A stretch of DNA of 52,812 bases from Planctomycetota bacterium (GCA_016872645.1 VGZH01000036.1:1-52812); one strand, 5' to 3'. Shown: positions 33,565 through 44,314, counted from the stretch's first letter. The notes: generated from the letters alone by a model not told the origin. A program made the numbers and translations.

Positions 33565-33936
33565 ATGAAACCGATAGCGTGGCTATGTTTGCTTGGCATG
33601 GTAACTGGAGCGTGCGGAACAGATGAGAAGAACGATTTTAAGGCTAGAGAAAACTATCTTCGGAAGAACATTGACGCGATTTCAAAGGAGAACTTTCCGG
33701 ACAATCAGGAGGATACGTATATGATTCTTGGCTTCTCGCACAAGGCAAACCAAACATACGTTGAGGTTGAACCACACTCGAAAGACGTCGGGTACGACAG
33801 ATACAAATACTTGATGGACTACTCCGGGGAAGAGGCCCCGACGTGTGTAGCCGTGTACTGTTGGGAGAGAGGGAAATACTCGCTTCTTTGCAACGCACAA
33901 GGCTGGGAGAAGAAGGTTCCGTATACCCCCGATTAG
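33565..33936 (+). CDS. Small putative lipoprotein
   Basis: A 123-residue protein with no family I recognise. The N-terminus MKPIAWLCLLGMVTGACG is a lipoprotein signal with lipobox TGAC, so Cys17 would be lipidated. The rest is charged and aromatic, with Cys residues at CVAVYCWERGKYSLLC. It has the strongest ribosome binding site in the area, AAGGAG 9 bases before the ATG, and a base composition clearly richer in A/T than neighbours. With a possible core site ahead and a hairpin with AAC/GTT ends just behind, it has the look of a mobile gene cassette. No integrase is in the window. Confidence 0.75.
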   Translation: MKPIAWLCLLGMVTGACGTDEKNDFKARENYLRKNIDAISKENFPDNQEDTYMILGFSHKANQTYVEVEPHSKDVGYDRYKYLMDYSGEEAPTCVAVYCWERGKYSLLCNAQGWEKKVPYTPD

Positions 33937-33943
33937 AGCCCGC

Positions 33944-33979
33944 AACCATGCCTTGAACCGTGCGGTCAAGACAGGCGTT
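33944..33979. other. attC-like imperfect hairpin behind the lipoprotein gene
   Basis: AAC at 33944-33946 and GTT at 33977-33979 bound an imperfect palindrome whose centre is CTTGAACCG-TG-CGGTCAAG, pairing fully except for one unpaired A. Unpaired bases in one arm are a known property of integron attC hairpins. The outer heptamers fit the core consensus poorly, so it could equally be a simple terminator. Confidence 0.3.
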
Positions 33980-34038
33980 CATCATGTTTAGCAAAATGGA
34001 TATGAAGAAATTCGTTTTATCCGATATGCTTCTCCACC

Positions 34039-35658
34039 ATGAGATACCGCTCGCCGCATCGTCTGGGGTGTTGCCGCACCGATCATCCGGGGATCGGTCG
34101 GCGTGAATTGCTGCAGGTTGGGTCGCTGAGTTTGCTCGGCACGGGACTCGCCGATTTGCTGCGGCTGGAGACTCACGCTCAATCGAGTCACACGAAGGCC
34201 CGCGCGAAGTCCGTTGTGTTCATTTTTCAATCCGGTGGTCCTTCGACCCAGGAGACGTTCGATCCAAAACCGGAAGCTCCCGACATGATTCGGGGTGAGT
34301 ATGGCGTCACGCAAACGAAGCTGCCGGGGATCAACTTCTGCGAGTACTTGCCAAAGCTCGCGGCACGAAACGATAAATTCTCGATCGTGCGGACAATGCA
34401 TCATGTCGCGCATCCGCAGTTTCGCAACGAGCATCTCAGTTGCATGTACCTCCTGCACACCGGCTCGACCGAGATGCCCGCCGGTGACACGAATGCCACG
34501 ATCGGTCAGCCGCGCGAGGGACGCATCGAATGGCCTTCCTTCGGTTCGATGATCGCGTACGCCGCGCCACCCGTAGGCGAGCCACTCCGTGACTCGAAAT
34601 CCGACGCAAGCGGACCGCGTGCGCCACAGGCCGGCTGGCCCGCCGTCGTCGAAATTCCACGCGTCAGCTTGATGAACTATCCTGGCCGAGGCGCGGGGTT
34701 GCTTGGCCCGAAGTACGAACATTGGAAAGTCGATCTGGCACCGGTTTGCAAAGCTCCCGACGCTGCGGGTTCGTGTCCGAATTGCTTCAGTCACGACGAC
34801 CCGAACGATCCTGAACGGGCGGCCGGAAAAGGTCCGAAAGCCTGGTGGGACAATTCGAGCTGCCGCGATGCCTCGTTCCACCTGCCGAATCTTGGAGTCG
34901 GCGGCGTGTCGCTGCCGCAGATCGAGAGTCGCACCGAGTTGCTCGCGCGGTTCGACACGCTGCGACGAAAGCTCGATGTGTCGGATCGAGCGGGACGGCT
35001 CGAAGCGTGGGACGAATATCGTCGGCAGGCCATGCAACTGCTCATCACCAGCCGGCCAGGAAAGCAGAACCCGTTCGATCTGACTCAGGAGCCGGACAAC
35101 ATCCGCGATCAGTACGGTCGCGAAGAATGGGGCCAAGGTTTCTTGGTCGCACGGCGATTGATCGAAGCGGGCGTGCGGATGGTGCAGATCAACCTGCGCG
35201 GCTGGGACACTCATCAAAATGCGTTTCGCGATTTGAAAGGGAAGCTGCTGCCGTCGATCGACCACTGCCTCAGCGGATTCCTCGACGATCTCGCAACGCG
35301 CGGGCTGCTCGATGAAACGCTGGTCGTGATGTGCGGCGAGATGGGCCGCACGCCGCGCATCTCGCCGATCACTCCCGGCGGCAAGAATGCCAGCGGCGAA
35401 ATCTTCACTCCCGGCCGCCATCACTGGGGCGATGTCTTCCCCTGCTTCTTCGCCGGCGGCGGAGTCCGCGGCGGCCAAGTCATCGGCCAAACCGATGCCC
35501 ACGCTGGCCTGCCGATCAGCGAAGCGTTCACCCCCAGCGATCTCGCCGCCACGATCTTTCATCTGCTCGGCATCGACACGAACGCCGAATTCCACGACTC
35601 GCGCGACCGACCCTATCGCGTCTTTCTCGGCGATCCGATCCGGCCGTTAGTGGGCTGA
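34039..35658 (+). CDS. DUF1501 protein (long form)
   Basis: A 539-residue DUF1501 protein, longer than the 435-residue one at 28133. The N-terminus GIGRRELLQVGSLSLLGTGL is a leader of Tat-like type. Key blocks: FIFQSGGPSTQETFDPKPEAP, MIRGEYGVTQTKLPG, CGEMGRTPRIS and GRHHWGDVFPCFFAGGGV. A Cys pair, CPNCF, occurs near residue 250. The stretch VGEPLRDSKSDASGPRAPQ near 178-196 does not fit the family and may stem from a repeat insertion. No PSD1 gene is directly upstream; the convergent neighbour is another DUF1501 gene. Confidence 0.92.
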   Translation: MRYRSPHRLGCCRTDHPGIGRRELLQVGSLSLLGTGLADLLRLETHAQSSHTKARAKSVVFIFQSGGPSTQETFDPKPEAPDMIRGEYGVTQTKLPGINFCEYLPKLAARNDKFSIVRTMHHVAHPQFRNEHLSCMYLLHTGSTEMPAGDTNATIGQPREGRIEWPSFGSMIAYAAPPVGEPLRDSKSDASGPRAPQAGWPAVVEIPRVSLMNYPGRGAGLLGPKYEHWKVDLAPVCKAPDAAGSCPNCFSHDDPNDPERAAGKGPKAWWDNSSCRDASFHLPNLGVGGVSLPQIESRTELLARFDTLRRKLDVSDRAGRLEAWDEYRRQAMQLLITSRPGKQNPFDLTQEPDNIRDQYGREEWGQGFLVARRLIEAGVRMVQINLRGWDTHQNAFRDLKGKLLPSIDHCLSGFLDDLATRGLLDETLVVMCGEMGRTPRISPITPGGKNASGEIFTPGRHHWGDVFPCFFAGGGVRGGQVIGQTDAHAGLPISEAFTPSDLAATIFHLLGIDTNAEFHDSRDRPYRVFLGDPIRPLVG

Positions 35659-35666
35659 GTCAAAGT

Positions 35667-35685
35667 CGCCGTCATCGAGACGGCG
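35667..35685. terminator. Hairpin between two convergent DUF1501 genes
   Basis: CGCCGTC and GACGGCG form a perfect 7-bp stem around ATCGA. It lies in the 30-base gap between two convergent stop codons. No long T-run, but position and symmetry suit a two-way terminator. Confidence 0.5.
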
Positions 35686-35688
35686 TCA

Positions 35689-37134
<1,446 letters not shown>

Positions 37135-37242
37135 CTCGGCTGCTCCGAACTACCAACTGGAACACTAATCTCCGCTGATCTCCACTAATCATGATCTGCG
37201 TTTGGGCTCTGACGGACTTCGGCGTCGGTGCTCCCTCCAAGG

Positions 37243-37440
37243 TCATCTTTTAAGGGCCGCAAACAGACAAAAGCCATGGCCGGCGCAGATCAAAGATAAC
37301 CCTCCAAAACCGAAAGCCATCAACGCACGGTTTCCACTACGGGGCGCCGCCAGCACGCCAAAGCCTACGGTGCCAATGAGCATCGAAAGGGTACGTTGTA
37401 TTGGGTCGTGCTAATCACGATTTGGTAAGTCAGGCGGCAT
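37243..37440 (-). pseudogene. Small membrane protein gene with an amber codon
   Basis: From ATG 37440, with GAGAGG about 10 bases upstream, the frame reads MPPDLPNRD, then TAG (37413-37411), then HDPIQRTLSMLIGTVGFGVL and on to ICAGHGFCLFAALKR, ending at 37243. Without the TAG it would be a 65-residue protein with two hydrophobic helices. A second ATG (37383) downstream of the TAG could give 46 residues. The stop is likely a CAG-to-TAG change in a once intact gene, or the gene starts at the inner ATG. No family recognised. Confidence 0.35.
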
Positions 37441-37542
37441 GGTCTGATCCTCTCTGAGTGTCGCGAATCGAACTAAGGTCGAATCCTGCTCTCCATTTGC
37501 CTCATTGGCAGCAATTATCGCGGACAGTTTTCCATATCCTCT

Positions 37543-39978
37543 TCAATCCCGTGTGATGAACTCATGCAGGTTGAGCAGCACGCTGACCAAATTGGTCCAC
37601 GCGGTTAGATCATCTTGATTCGCGTCTCGTTGGTCTTTGAGGTACTGCTGAAGCCGTGCGATCTCGGCTTCGGAATTGTTTCGGCCGAAGCAGAGCTTCC
37701 AGGCGAATCGCAGCCGGCCTTGGTCGGTCGCTCCACCCTCTTGCTGGATTCGCGAGGCGAGCGACGCGGCCATCTCGCCGAAGACCGGGTCGTTGAGCAG
37801 CGTGAGGGCTTGCAGCGGCGTGTTCGAGCGATCGCGCCGCGTGCAGACATCGACCGGCGTCGGAGCATCAAACGTGATCGCCTGCGCGAACGGCGACGTC
37901 CGCAAGATGAATGTGTAAAGACCGCGTCGATACCGGTCGGCTCCGTCGCTGACTTTCCACGAGTTGCTGCCGAACGCCTCCATCGTGACTCGTTCATGCT
38001 GCGGCGGGAAGACGCTCGGCCCACCGAGATTACGGCTCAGCAATCCACTCACCGCCAACGCCGCATCGCGTACGGTCTCGGCCGGAACTCGCAAACTGTT
38101 CTGCCGCGAAAGCAGCACGTTGTTCGGATCGCGCGTCGCGAGTTCCTCGCGCGGCCGCGACGACTGCCGGTACGTCGCCGAAGTCACGATTAGTCGGTGC
38201 ATGCGCTTGAGGCCCCACCTCGATCTCAAGAATTCGTCCGCGAGCCAATCGAGCAACTCCGGATGCGAAGGCCGATCGCCGCGCGTGCCGAAGTCGTCGG
38301 AGGTCGCGACGATGCCTCGACCGAAGAATTCCTGCCACGCTCGGTTGACGGTGACTCGTGCGGTCAGCGGGTTATCGGGCGAGACGAGCCAACGCGCGAG
38401 CGCGAGTCGTGGTGCGTCGCCCAACGCAGCCCTGTCGCTCCGCGATAGGAAAGCCGAACGGGAATCGACGTCGTTCGTGTGATCAACGGGTAATGCTCCC
38501 ACAACGTCCTTTGTACGCTCGGGCTTCGTCTCTCGGAGCGAGACGGCTACGTTAAGCCACTTCGGCATCCCCGGCGACACATCCGTGCCGCGGCCTCGGA
38601 AGTCACCACGTTCGTGAATGTAGGTCTGACGCGGAACAAACGCCGCCTGCATAATCGGTGCTCGCGTTGGGAACGCGGCGCCGAGCTCTTTCTTCAACGC
38701 GACGAGCTTCTGTTGCAGTTCGGGCAACTTCAGTTCAGCAAACTTTTTCGGATCAACGATCGAACCGTGCGACAAGAAATAATCGAGCCAGTCGTCTTGT
38801 TGGCGCTGCGTTCGTTTCTCCCACGGAAGACGCACGATCTCGCAGCCTTCGAGTTGCCCTTCGCCCAAGTGGCCTCCCCAGATCAGGCCGAGGACTTCCC
38901 ACTGCCGATCCCAAACATGGTCTTCGCCGGGACGAGCCGCAGCGTGCAGAGCCTTCGCCTCCCACTGCTTTTGCAATTCGGTCAGCCCCGCTCGAAACGG
39001 GTCGATGATCTCGCGACGCCGCCGTTCGTACTCCGGCCGTGAGCGTTGATAACCGGCGACTTCGTCCGGCAGCGGTGCGTCGATGTTGACCTCATCGGCG
39101 TCATCGAAGAAGGCGTACAGCCGAAAGAACTCGGCCTGAGTCAGCGGGTCGTACTTGTGGTCGTGACACCGCGCACAGCCGACCGTCAGCCCAAGCCAAA
39201 TCGTGCCGACCATCGACGTGCGATCCACGATCTGCGCGACGCGGAACTCTTCGAGGTCCGCTCCGCCTTCGCGATTGCTGAGCGTCTGCCGCAAGAAGCC
39301 CGTGCCAAGGATGCAGTCGAGCGTGTCGCGATCCGAATCACTCATACCAGCACGACGCGCAAGCGAGTGGTCGTCGTCGCGTGTTGACCGCAACCGCTCG
39401 CTTGCGCGTCGGGCCAGTGTGTCGGCATACCCATCTCGAACCATCAGATCCCCCGCGATCTGTCGCAACGTAAACTCGTCAAACGGCAAATTGTCGTTGA
39501 GCATTCGCGTGACCCAATCGCGATAGCGCCAGGCGACGGGACGTAACTGATCGGTCAGATGCCCGTCGCTGTCTCCGTAATGGCACAGATCAAGCCACTT
39601 CCTCGCCCAGTGCTCGCCGTAATGCGGCGACGCCAGCAGCCGATCGACCAATCGCTCGTAAGCGTCCGGCTGTTCGTCGTCGAGGAACTCCGCGACCTCC
39701 TCCGGCGTCGGCGGCAGTCCGATGAGGTCGAGCGTGACTCGTCGCATCAACGTGACTCGATCCGCCTGCGGTGACGGCGCGATGTTCTCCCTCTCCAACC
39801 GCGCGAGCACGAACGAGTCGCTGACATTTTGCAACCAAGCGGATTGCCGAACTCGCGGCGGAGTCGGGCGAGTGATCTTGCGGAACGACCAATATTGTTC
39901 ATCGGCGGTTGCAGGTGTTGTCGTAATCGCAAAAAGGACCGACGCAATCAAAAGCGTTCGCCTCATCACACGGAACAT
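37543..39978 (-). CDS. DUF1549/DUF1553 (PSD1-type) protein with two repeat insertions
   Basis: An 811-residue exported protein; signal peptide [19 protein letters not shown] shortly after the start. DUF1549 is seen from [18 protein letters not shown] through [14 protein letters not shown] and the haem-like [17 protein letters not shown]1553 from [20 protein letters not shown] to [17 protein letters not shown]. There are no Ig-like domains here, unlike the protein at 25622. Two segments are foreign to the family: residues 188-211 (a family B palindrome) and residues 476-519 (a longer palindrome). Both keep the frame and sit in variable spacers. ATG 39978 is chosen; 39966 is also possible. The leftward DUF1501 gene at 35689 is the probable partner. 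Confidence 0.9.
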   Translation of the reverse strand: MFRVMRRTLLIASVLFAITTTPATADEQYWSFRKITRPTPPRVRQSAWLQNVSDSFVLARLERENIAPSPQADRVTLMRRVTLDLIGLPPTPEEVAEFLDDEQPDAYERLVDRLLASPHYGEHWARKWLDLCHYGDSDGHLTDQLRPVAWRYRDWVTRMLNDNLPFDEFTLRQIAGDLMVRDGYADTLARRASERLRSTRDDDHSLARRAGMSDSDRDTLDCILGTGFLRQTLSNREGGADLEEFRVAQIVDRTSMVGTIWLGLTVGCARCHDHKYDPLTQAEFFRLYAFFDDADEVNIDAPLPDEVAGYQRSRPEYERRRREIIDPFRAGLTELQKQWEAKALHAAARPGEDHVWDRQWEVLGLIWGGHLGEGQLEGCEIVRLPWEKRTQRQQDDWLDYFLSHGSIVDPKKFAELKLPELQQKLVALKKELGAAFPTRAPIMQAAFVPRQTYIHERGDFRGRGTDVSPGMPKWLNVAVSLRETKPERTKDVVGALPVDHTNDVDSRSAFLSRSDRAALGDAPRLALARWLVSPDNPLTARVTVNRAWQEFFGRGIVATSDDFGTRGDRPSHPELLDWLADEFLRSRWGLKRMHRLIVTSATYRQSSRPREELATRDPNNVLLSRQNSLRVPAETVRDAALAVSGLLSRNLGGPSVFPPQHERVTMEAFGSNSWKVSDGADRYRRGLYTFILRTSPFAQAITFDAPTPVDVCTRRDRSNTPLQALTLLNDPVFGEMAASLASRIQQEGGATDQGRLRFAWKLCFGRNNSEAEIARLQQYLKDQRDANQDDLTAWTNLVSVLLNLHEFITRD
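38423..38553. repeat. Family J palindrome inside the PSD1 gene
   Basis: Arms 38423-38455 (AACGCAGCCCTGTCGCTCCG onward) and 38521-38553 (ending GAGCGAGACGGCTACGTT) are inverted with about 26 of 33 bases matching, around a 65-base spacer. The whole 131-bp block codes for residues 476-519, between the end of the middle region and the DUF1553 start. Confidence 0.75.
39346..39418. repeat. Family B palindrome inside the PSD1 gene
   Basis: ACCAGCACGACGCGCAAGCG with its continuation to 39371 is inverted in 39393-39418 (ACCGCTCGCTTGCGCGTCGG), 22 of 26 matching. It codes for residues 188-211 (with ARRASERLR and SLARRAG), between the AGDL block and the GTGFLR block of DUF1549, which are normally about a dozen residues apart. 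Confidence 0.85.
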
Positions 39979-40483
39979 GATGGCGGCGGAACCGGCATAT
40001 CTCCGCGCGACGAGCCAAACCTTGTTCGGGATCCAATGCTCAGAACAATCCGTACTCATCGTGCCGGACTCCTACACTACAGCTTCGCATAATGTCCTTC
40101 GTCACTTTCCCCAACCAAGCCGTCGGCCCTTCTTCCCCGAGGCACCCGCGATATTACTCGAACGGCACGATCGAGCGAACTATCGCATCGAATCTCTCGC
40201 GTTGCTTTGCACGCTCTTTGCTGATGAGCGGTGCTTCAAAGACTCGTCGTGTTCTAACCTGTCGCCTTTTGACTTTAAATGCGGCCCAGAGTGGCACGAA
40301 ACTCCGAATGAGGACGAAGACAAGCAGCGCAGAGGAAACACTGAGCGACACGAGACACCGGACCGACCTTTGCCGCAAATCTACTTTGCCGTCCCTTCGT
40401 CCCCTCTTGCTTTTTTGCTAAAAACCAACGCGTCTTACTGCTCCATTCAATTCTTCCCATCAAGGCACGACGGAGAGACACTG
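39979..40483. other. Gap between divergent PSD1 and sugar isomerase genes
   Basis: About 500 bases with promoters to be expected for both neighbours. A leftward frame (40154-40378) has one hydrophobic stretch (LVSLSVSSALLVFVLIRSF) but begins with TTG and lacks a ribosome binding site. A rightward frame is open through the whole gap but reads as low-quality protein. No gene is supported. Confidence 0.4.
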
Positions 40484-41245
40484 ATGAAACTTGGCATCGT
40501 GACGTACATGTGGGGCGCGGACTGGGATTTGCCGACGCTTATCAAGAATTGCGAGGCCACCGGCTTTGAAGGAGTCGAACTTCGGAGCACGCACAAGCAC
40601 GGCGTCGAACCGTCACTGTCGAAAGAGCAGCGGGCCGAAGTTCGCAAGCGGTTTGCGGACTCGAAGGTGACCTGTGTCGGCCCCGGTTCGGCGTGCGAGT
40701 ATCACAGCGTCGATCACGGCGTATTGCAGCGGAACATCGACCTCACAAAAGAGTTCGTGCTACTTTCCAAAGATATCGGCGGCAGCGGCGTGAAGGTTCG
40801 GCCCAACGGCTTCAACAAGGGAGAAGACGAAAAGAAAACCATCGAGCGAATGGGTCTGGCTCTGCGCGAATGCGGGAAGTTCGCGGCCGATCACGGGCAG
40901 GAGATTCGAGTCGAAGTCCACGGCAATGGAACTCAGAAACCAGCGGTGATGCGTGACATCCTGAAAGTCGCCGAGCATCCGCAAGTCGTCGCCTGCTGGA
41001 ACTCAAACCCCGGCGAGACCGTGAACGGCTCGGTCAAGCAAAGCTTTGACTTGCTCAAGGACAAGCTCGGCTCGACGACGCACATCCATGATCTTTACGA
41101 CCCAGACTATCCGTACCGCGAACTGTTCGGGTTGCTTAAGAGCGTTGGCTACAAAGGCTGGTGTCTGTCCGAAAGCCCAGCCACGACCGACACCGTCCGA
41201 GTCATGCGCTACTACCGGGCACTATTCGATGAGTTAATGAACTAG
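40484..41245 (+). CDS. Sugar phosphate isomerase/epimerase (AP endonuclease 2 fold)
   Basis: A 253-residue TIM-barrel protein of the xylose isomerase-like superfamily, which isomerise or epimerise sugars with a divalent metal. It opens MKLGIVTYMWGADWDLPTLI with ATGFEGVELRS. Likely metal ligands are in EVRVEVHGNGT-like text (IRVEVHGNG), ACWNSNPGE, HIHDLYD and CLSESPA. GGAGAGA lies 6-12 bases ahead of ATG 40484, which decides the start, although the frame is open far upstream. No signal peptide, so cytoplasmic. It stands alone, with the Kelch-like gene 178 bases further on. Substrate unknown. Confidence 0.88.
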   Translation: MKLGIVTYMWGADWDLPTLIKNCEATGFEGVELRSTHKHGVEPSLSKEQRAEVRKRFADSKVTCVGPGSACEYHSVDHGVLQRNIDLTKEFVLLSKDIGGSGVKVRPNGFNKGEDEKKTIERMGLALRECGKFAADHGQEIRVEVHGNGTQKPAVMRDILKVAEHPQVVACWNSNPGETVNGSVKQSFDLLKDKLGSTTHIHDLYDPDYPYRELFGLLKSVGYKGWCLSESPATTDTVRVMRYYRALFDELMN

Positions 41246-41423
41246 TCTGCTCAGCACGATGGGCCACCGAGTGGTCCAGGCCAACACTACTCGCTGGCGG
41301 TTCGCGTCAGAGCCTGTTCAGCATCCGTGTCCGTTTTCGCCACCTTCGCTAAAACGTCGGTAAACCTGCCCCACGTTTTGACGAACCTGGCTACAAACAA
41401 TCATCAAGCGTGAAGGAAATGAC

Positions 41424-42476
41424 ATGAAGCGTGCTTGCTGGTTTCTGGGAATCTCTCTGCTGTTGCCATTTTTTGGTTCGGCTCGCGCCGCCGATGATCC
41501 GACCAAGCCGGTGGACTACGAATGGGTCAAGATCACGTTGAATGCGGCGTTCGCTCCGCGAGACGGCGCAGGGGCGTTGTCGTTTCAAGGCAAGATGTGG
41601 TTCATCGGCGGATGGAATCCGGGAGCGGCGACACGCAGCTTCTTTCCGCGGATCTGCAACAACGAAGTCTGGAGTTCCAAAGACGGAGCGGAATGGATTC
41701 TCGAAAAACCAAACACGTTCAAAGACCGCTCTTTCGATGCCAAAGCCGATTGGGAAGGACGGCACACAGCGGGCTATGCCGTCTACCGAGACAAGCTGTG
41801 GATCCTTGGTGGCGACTGCAATCAGGGAAATTATCAGCCCGACGTGTGGAACACGGCGGACGGCAAGAACTGGAAGCTGATCAACCCCTCGACACCGTGG
41901 GGTCAGCGAGCGTTGCATTACACGGTCGTCCATGCCGACAAGATTTGGGTCATGGGGGGGCAGACGATGCCCGCCTTTGCGAAGTCCGACGAAGCGTTTT
42001 ATCGCGACGTTTGGACGACGACTGATGGCGTTGAGTGGGCTTCCGTGAAACCACAGGAGCCGTACTGGTCGGCTCGCGGCATGATCGGCGGCAGCGCGGT
42101 TCACAAGGGGCGCATCTGGATTCTCGGCGGCGGGACATACGACACTCCCAAGACGCCGACTCGGCAATACCTGAACGACGTCTGGAGTTCGGCGGATGGA
42201 GTGCAATGGAAAAGGCATATCGAGGCCGCTCCTTGGGTACCGCGGCAGTACCACGATGTCGCCGCGTGGGACGACCGCTTGTGGGTCTTTGAAGGTTACG
42301 CCAAAGGGAACCGCAACGACGCCTGGTACTCGGCCGACGGCGAGCACTGGTTCGAGGTGCCGAACACTCCCTGGAAGCCGCGTCACGCCGCCAGCGTGTT
42401 CGTCCACAACGGTTCACTGTGGATGGTCGCCGGCAACAACATGGAATCGGACGTCTGGCGACTGAAACGCAAGTAG
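41424..42476 (+). CDS. Secreted Kelch-like beta-propeller protein
   Basis: A 350-residue exported protein; signal peptide MKRACWFLGISLLLPFFGSA. At least five repeats of a Kelch-like pattern follow, each with a hydrophobic strand ending in GG or GG-like text and then WSS or WNT-D-G: KMWFIGGWNPG, KLWILGGDCNQG, KIWVMGGQTM, RIWILGGGTYD and a last SLWMVAGNN. AAGGAAAT stands just before the ATG. Such propellers bind ligands or proteins; enzyme activity is not indicated. It is probably a single-gene unit, convergent with ridA. Confidence 0.88.
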   Translation: MKRACWFLGISLLLPFFGSARAADDPTKPVDYEWVKITLNAAFAPRDGAGALSFQGKMWFIGGWNPGAATRSFFPRICNNEVWSSKDGAEWILEKPNTFKDRSFDAKADWEGRHTAGYAVYRDKLWILGGDCNQGNYQPDVWNTADGKNWKLINPSTPWGQRALHYTVVHADKIWVMGGQTMPAFAKSDEAFYRDVWTTTDGVEWASVKPQEPYWSARGMIGGSAVHKGRIWILGGGTYDTPKTPTRQYLNDVWSSADGVQWKRHIEAAPWVPRQYHDVAAWDDRLWVFEGYAKGNRNDAWYSADGEHWFEVPNTPWKPRHAASVFVHNGSLWMVAGNNMESDVWRLKRK

Positions 42477-42527
42477 TCCCGCGGCACTCAGCGCTCCGCA
42501 TTAACGCCCTTGGATTCAAGCGTGGTT

Positions 42528-42920
42528 CTACAAGGCATTCGGTACGACGGCGACGCATTCGATCTCAAACTTCAGCGACGGTGGCAAACAATTCGTGACC
42601 GTCGTGCGTGCGGGAAACGGCGTGCGAAAATACTCGCGATAAAGGCGATTGAACGCCGGCAGATCGGCATCCTCGCGCACGTAGTTGCGAGTCTGCACCA
42701 CGTGATTCAGCCCGCAACCCGCGGCCTTGAGTACCTGAGCCAAGTTGTCCAGCGACCGGCGGAATTCCCCCTCGAACGAGTCGCACACGATCTGGCCAGC
42801 CGCATCAACAGAAGCTTGACCGGAAACAAAAACCAGATCGCCAACCCGCACGCACGGGCTGAACGGCAGGTGCGATGTCGGAGTCTCTGGATCGCACGGA
42901 TAAGTGACGATGGGAGGCAT
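42528..42920 (-). CDS. RidA-family enamine/imine deaminase
   Basis: RidA proteins hydrolyse reactive enamines and imines formed by PLP enzymes. The 130-residue protein has LPFSPCVRVGDLVFVSGQAS, the central helix LDNLAQVLKAAGC, VVQTRNYVRED with the substrate-binding Arg, and a closing EIECVAVVP. ATG 42920 is taken instead of the TTG at 42932. It begins 8 bases after the stop of the upstream membrane protein gene, so the two are surely co-transcribed. It may be a relative rather than the housekeeping RidA. Confidence 0.9.
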   Translation of the reverse strand: MPPIVTYPCDPETPTSHLPFSPCVRVGDLVFVSGQASVDAAGQIVCDSFEGEFRRSLDNLAQVLKAAGCGLNHVVQTRNYVREDADLPAFNRLYREYFRTPFPARTTVTNCLPPSLKFEIECVAVVPNAL

Positions 42921-42928
42921 GGTGAGTC

Positions 42929-44116
42929 TCAAGAGCCTGACGGATTGACGGTCGAACCGCCGGTTGCCTGAGGTTCGGTCGCCGGCCGTTCGATGATCGG
43001 TTGCTGCGAGGCGGCGACGCCGACCAGCGGCAATGGCTCCGACTTTGGTGGCGGACCGGGGATGTAAACCTGATCGAGAGATGTCCCGTCATCGATCTGG
43101 CGTAGCAGAAAGTAGATCACCGTCGTCGCAGACCAGAAGTAGCTTCCAAGCACCGCCAATTGCAGTACCTTCAAAAAATCTGCCCAGACTTCCAGGGAAG
43201 TCTCGCCGCGAACACCAACGCTCCACTCAGCAAGTTGAAATGTCAGACTGAACAGCCAATCGACGAAAGCCGAGGTCAGCAGTCCGACTCCAAACGCGAC
43301 TCCCACTATGAAAAGAAAGTACCACACTCGATTCACCACATACCCGAAGGCTCGACTCAACCCATCGAAACCATCGCTCCCCTCAATGCTGATAGCTGCC
43401 ACCATCAACGGCCAACTGGCCACAAGCACGAGCAACAGCAACGCCATCACCAAGCTGGCCAACGTCGGCAGCCAACCCATGACGAGCAACACGCCACCCT
43501 GCCCTCCGGCACACCAGACATCTGCTTTCCCCACGATTAGGCCCGCCACCGACAACGCGAATGCCCCCAGAAACGGCAGCAGCGGCGCGTAGAGGAAACT
43601 CTGCCAAAGTCGGCTCGTGAATCGCACCGCCTGCAACGGCGAAACCGATTCGTCGCGAGCGAATCGCACGGCATGCATCCGCACAATCGCTCCGCCGAAA
43701 ATTCCCCAAACAAGCAAACTCCAAAGAAGGTCGGTCCAGTGCGTTGCCACCGTCGACCAACTGCTGGCCGTTGCTGGAGTCGGCTGGAAAAACAACTCGG
43801 CTCCGGGACGACCGACGGAGATCCACGGCCATGCCAACCACCAGTGATCGAACCCGCGCTTCAGGTTCAAATCGAAAGGAGGCGACACGAGCGGCGTTGA
43901 ATTCAGCACTTCCCAAAACGACGAACTTGCTCCGTAACCCGAATGAAACGGCAGCCGATGGATCGCCATCTGGCCCACTGAAAACAGGGCAACGGCCGCC
44001 ATCGCCAGCAGCAGCACCCGAATCCGCAACGCCAATTGAGCAGCCCGCAACAAATGCAGCCACGGAAGCACGCTGTGCCAGCGAATGGTGTCCACCGCAA
44101 TGTGCTTGTCAGTCAT
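42929..44116 (-). CDS. Multi-pass membrane protein of unknown function
   Basis: A 395-residue protein with about six hydrophobic helices: ALRIRVLLLAMAAVALFSV near the start, LLWSLLVWGIFGGAI, FLGAFALSVAGLIVG, LASLVMALLLLVLVASWPLM, VWYFLFIVGVAFGVGLLTSAF and ATTVIYFLLRQ. The C-terminal 50 residues are polar and Pro-rich. AGGAGG is 8 bases ahead of ATG 44116, which fixes the start. It recalls other planctomycete integral membrane proteins with no assigned role. ridA follows after 8 bases. A family F repeat lies upstream. Confidence 0.85.
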   Translation of the reverse strand: MTDKHIAVDTIRWHSVLPWLHLLRAAQLALRIRVLLLAMAAVALFSVGQMAIHRLPFHSGYGASSSFWEVLNSTPLVSPPFDLNLKRGFDHWWLAWPWISVGRPGAELFFQPTPATASSWSTVATHWTDLLWSLLVWGIFGGAIVRMHAVRFARDESVSPLQAVRFTSRLWQSFLYAPLLPFLGAFALSVAGLIVGKADVWCAGGQGGVLLVMGWLPTLASLVMALLLLVLVASWPLMVAAISIEGSDGFDGLSRAFGYVVNRVWYFLFIVGVAFGVGLLTSAFVDWLFSLTFQLAEWSVGVRGETSLEVWADFLKVLQLAVLGSYFWSATTVIYFLLRQIDDGTSLDQVYIPGPPPKSEPLPLVGVAASQQPIIERPATEPQATGGSTVNPSGS

Positions 44117-44167
44117 CGTCGCCTCCTGCGAACGGCATTGATCGGGAATTCGATGAGAATGATAGCT

Positions 44168-44314
44168 GGCCAATGACAAATGACGAAGTACCCAATGACC
44201 AAAGAATCATGCAGCTCAAATGACGAATTGGACCAATCGCCAAACGCTGCAAGCCCGGGCGTTCGTCATTGAGATTTCCTTTGTCATTGGGTGCTTCGTC
44301 ATTCGTCATTGATC
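44168..44314. repeat. Family F inverted repeat
   Basis: GGCCAATGACAAATGACGAA with its continuation to 44199 is inverted in 44283-44314 (GTCATTGGGTGCTTCGTCAT onward), 27 of 32 matching, around an 83-base spacer. It occupies nearly all of the promoter gap between the divergent membrane protein and NagB-like genes. Units are the same CGTCATT motif as at 2371-2409 and 23983-24004. Confidence 0.8.

Noticed and set aside
40154-40378. Leftward 74-codon frame with a hydrophobic stretch
   Set aside because: It starts with TTG, lacks a ribosome binding site and has no recognisable partner or family.
39722-40483. The 507-codon frame from 39722 to 41245 as one long protein
   Set aside because: Its first part lies antisense to the PSD1 gene and has no protein character; a ribosome binding site and the family start point to ATG 40484.
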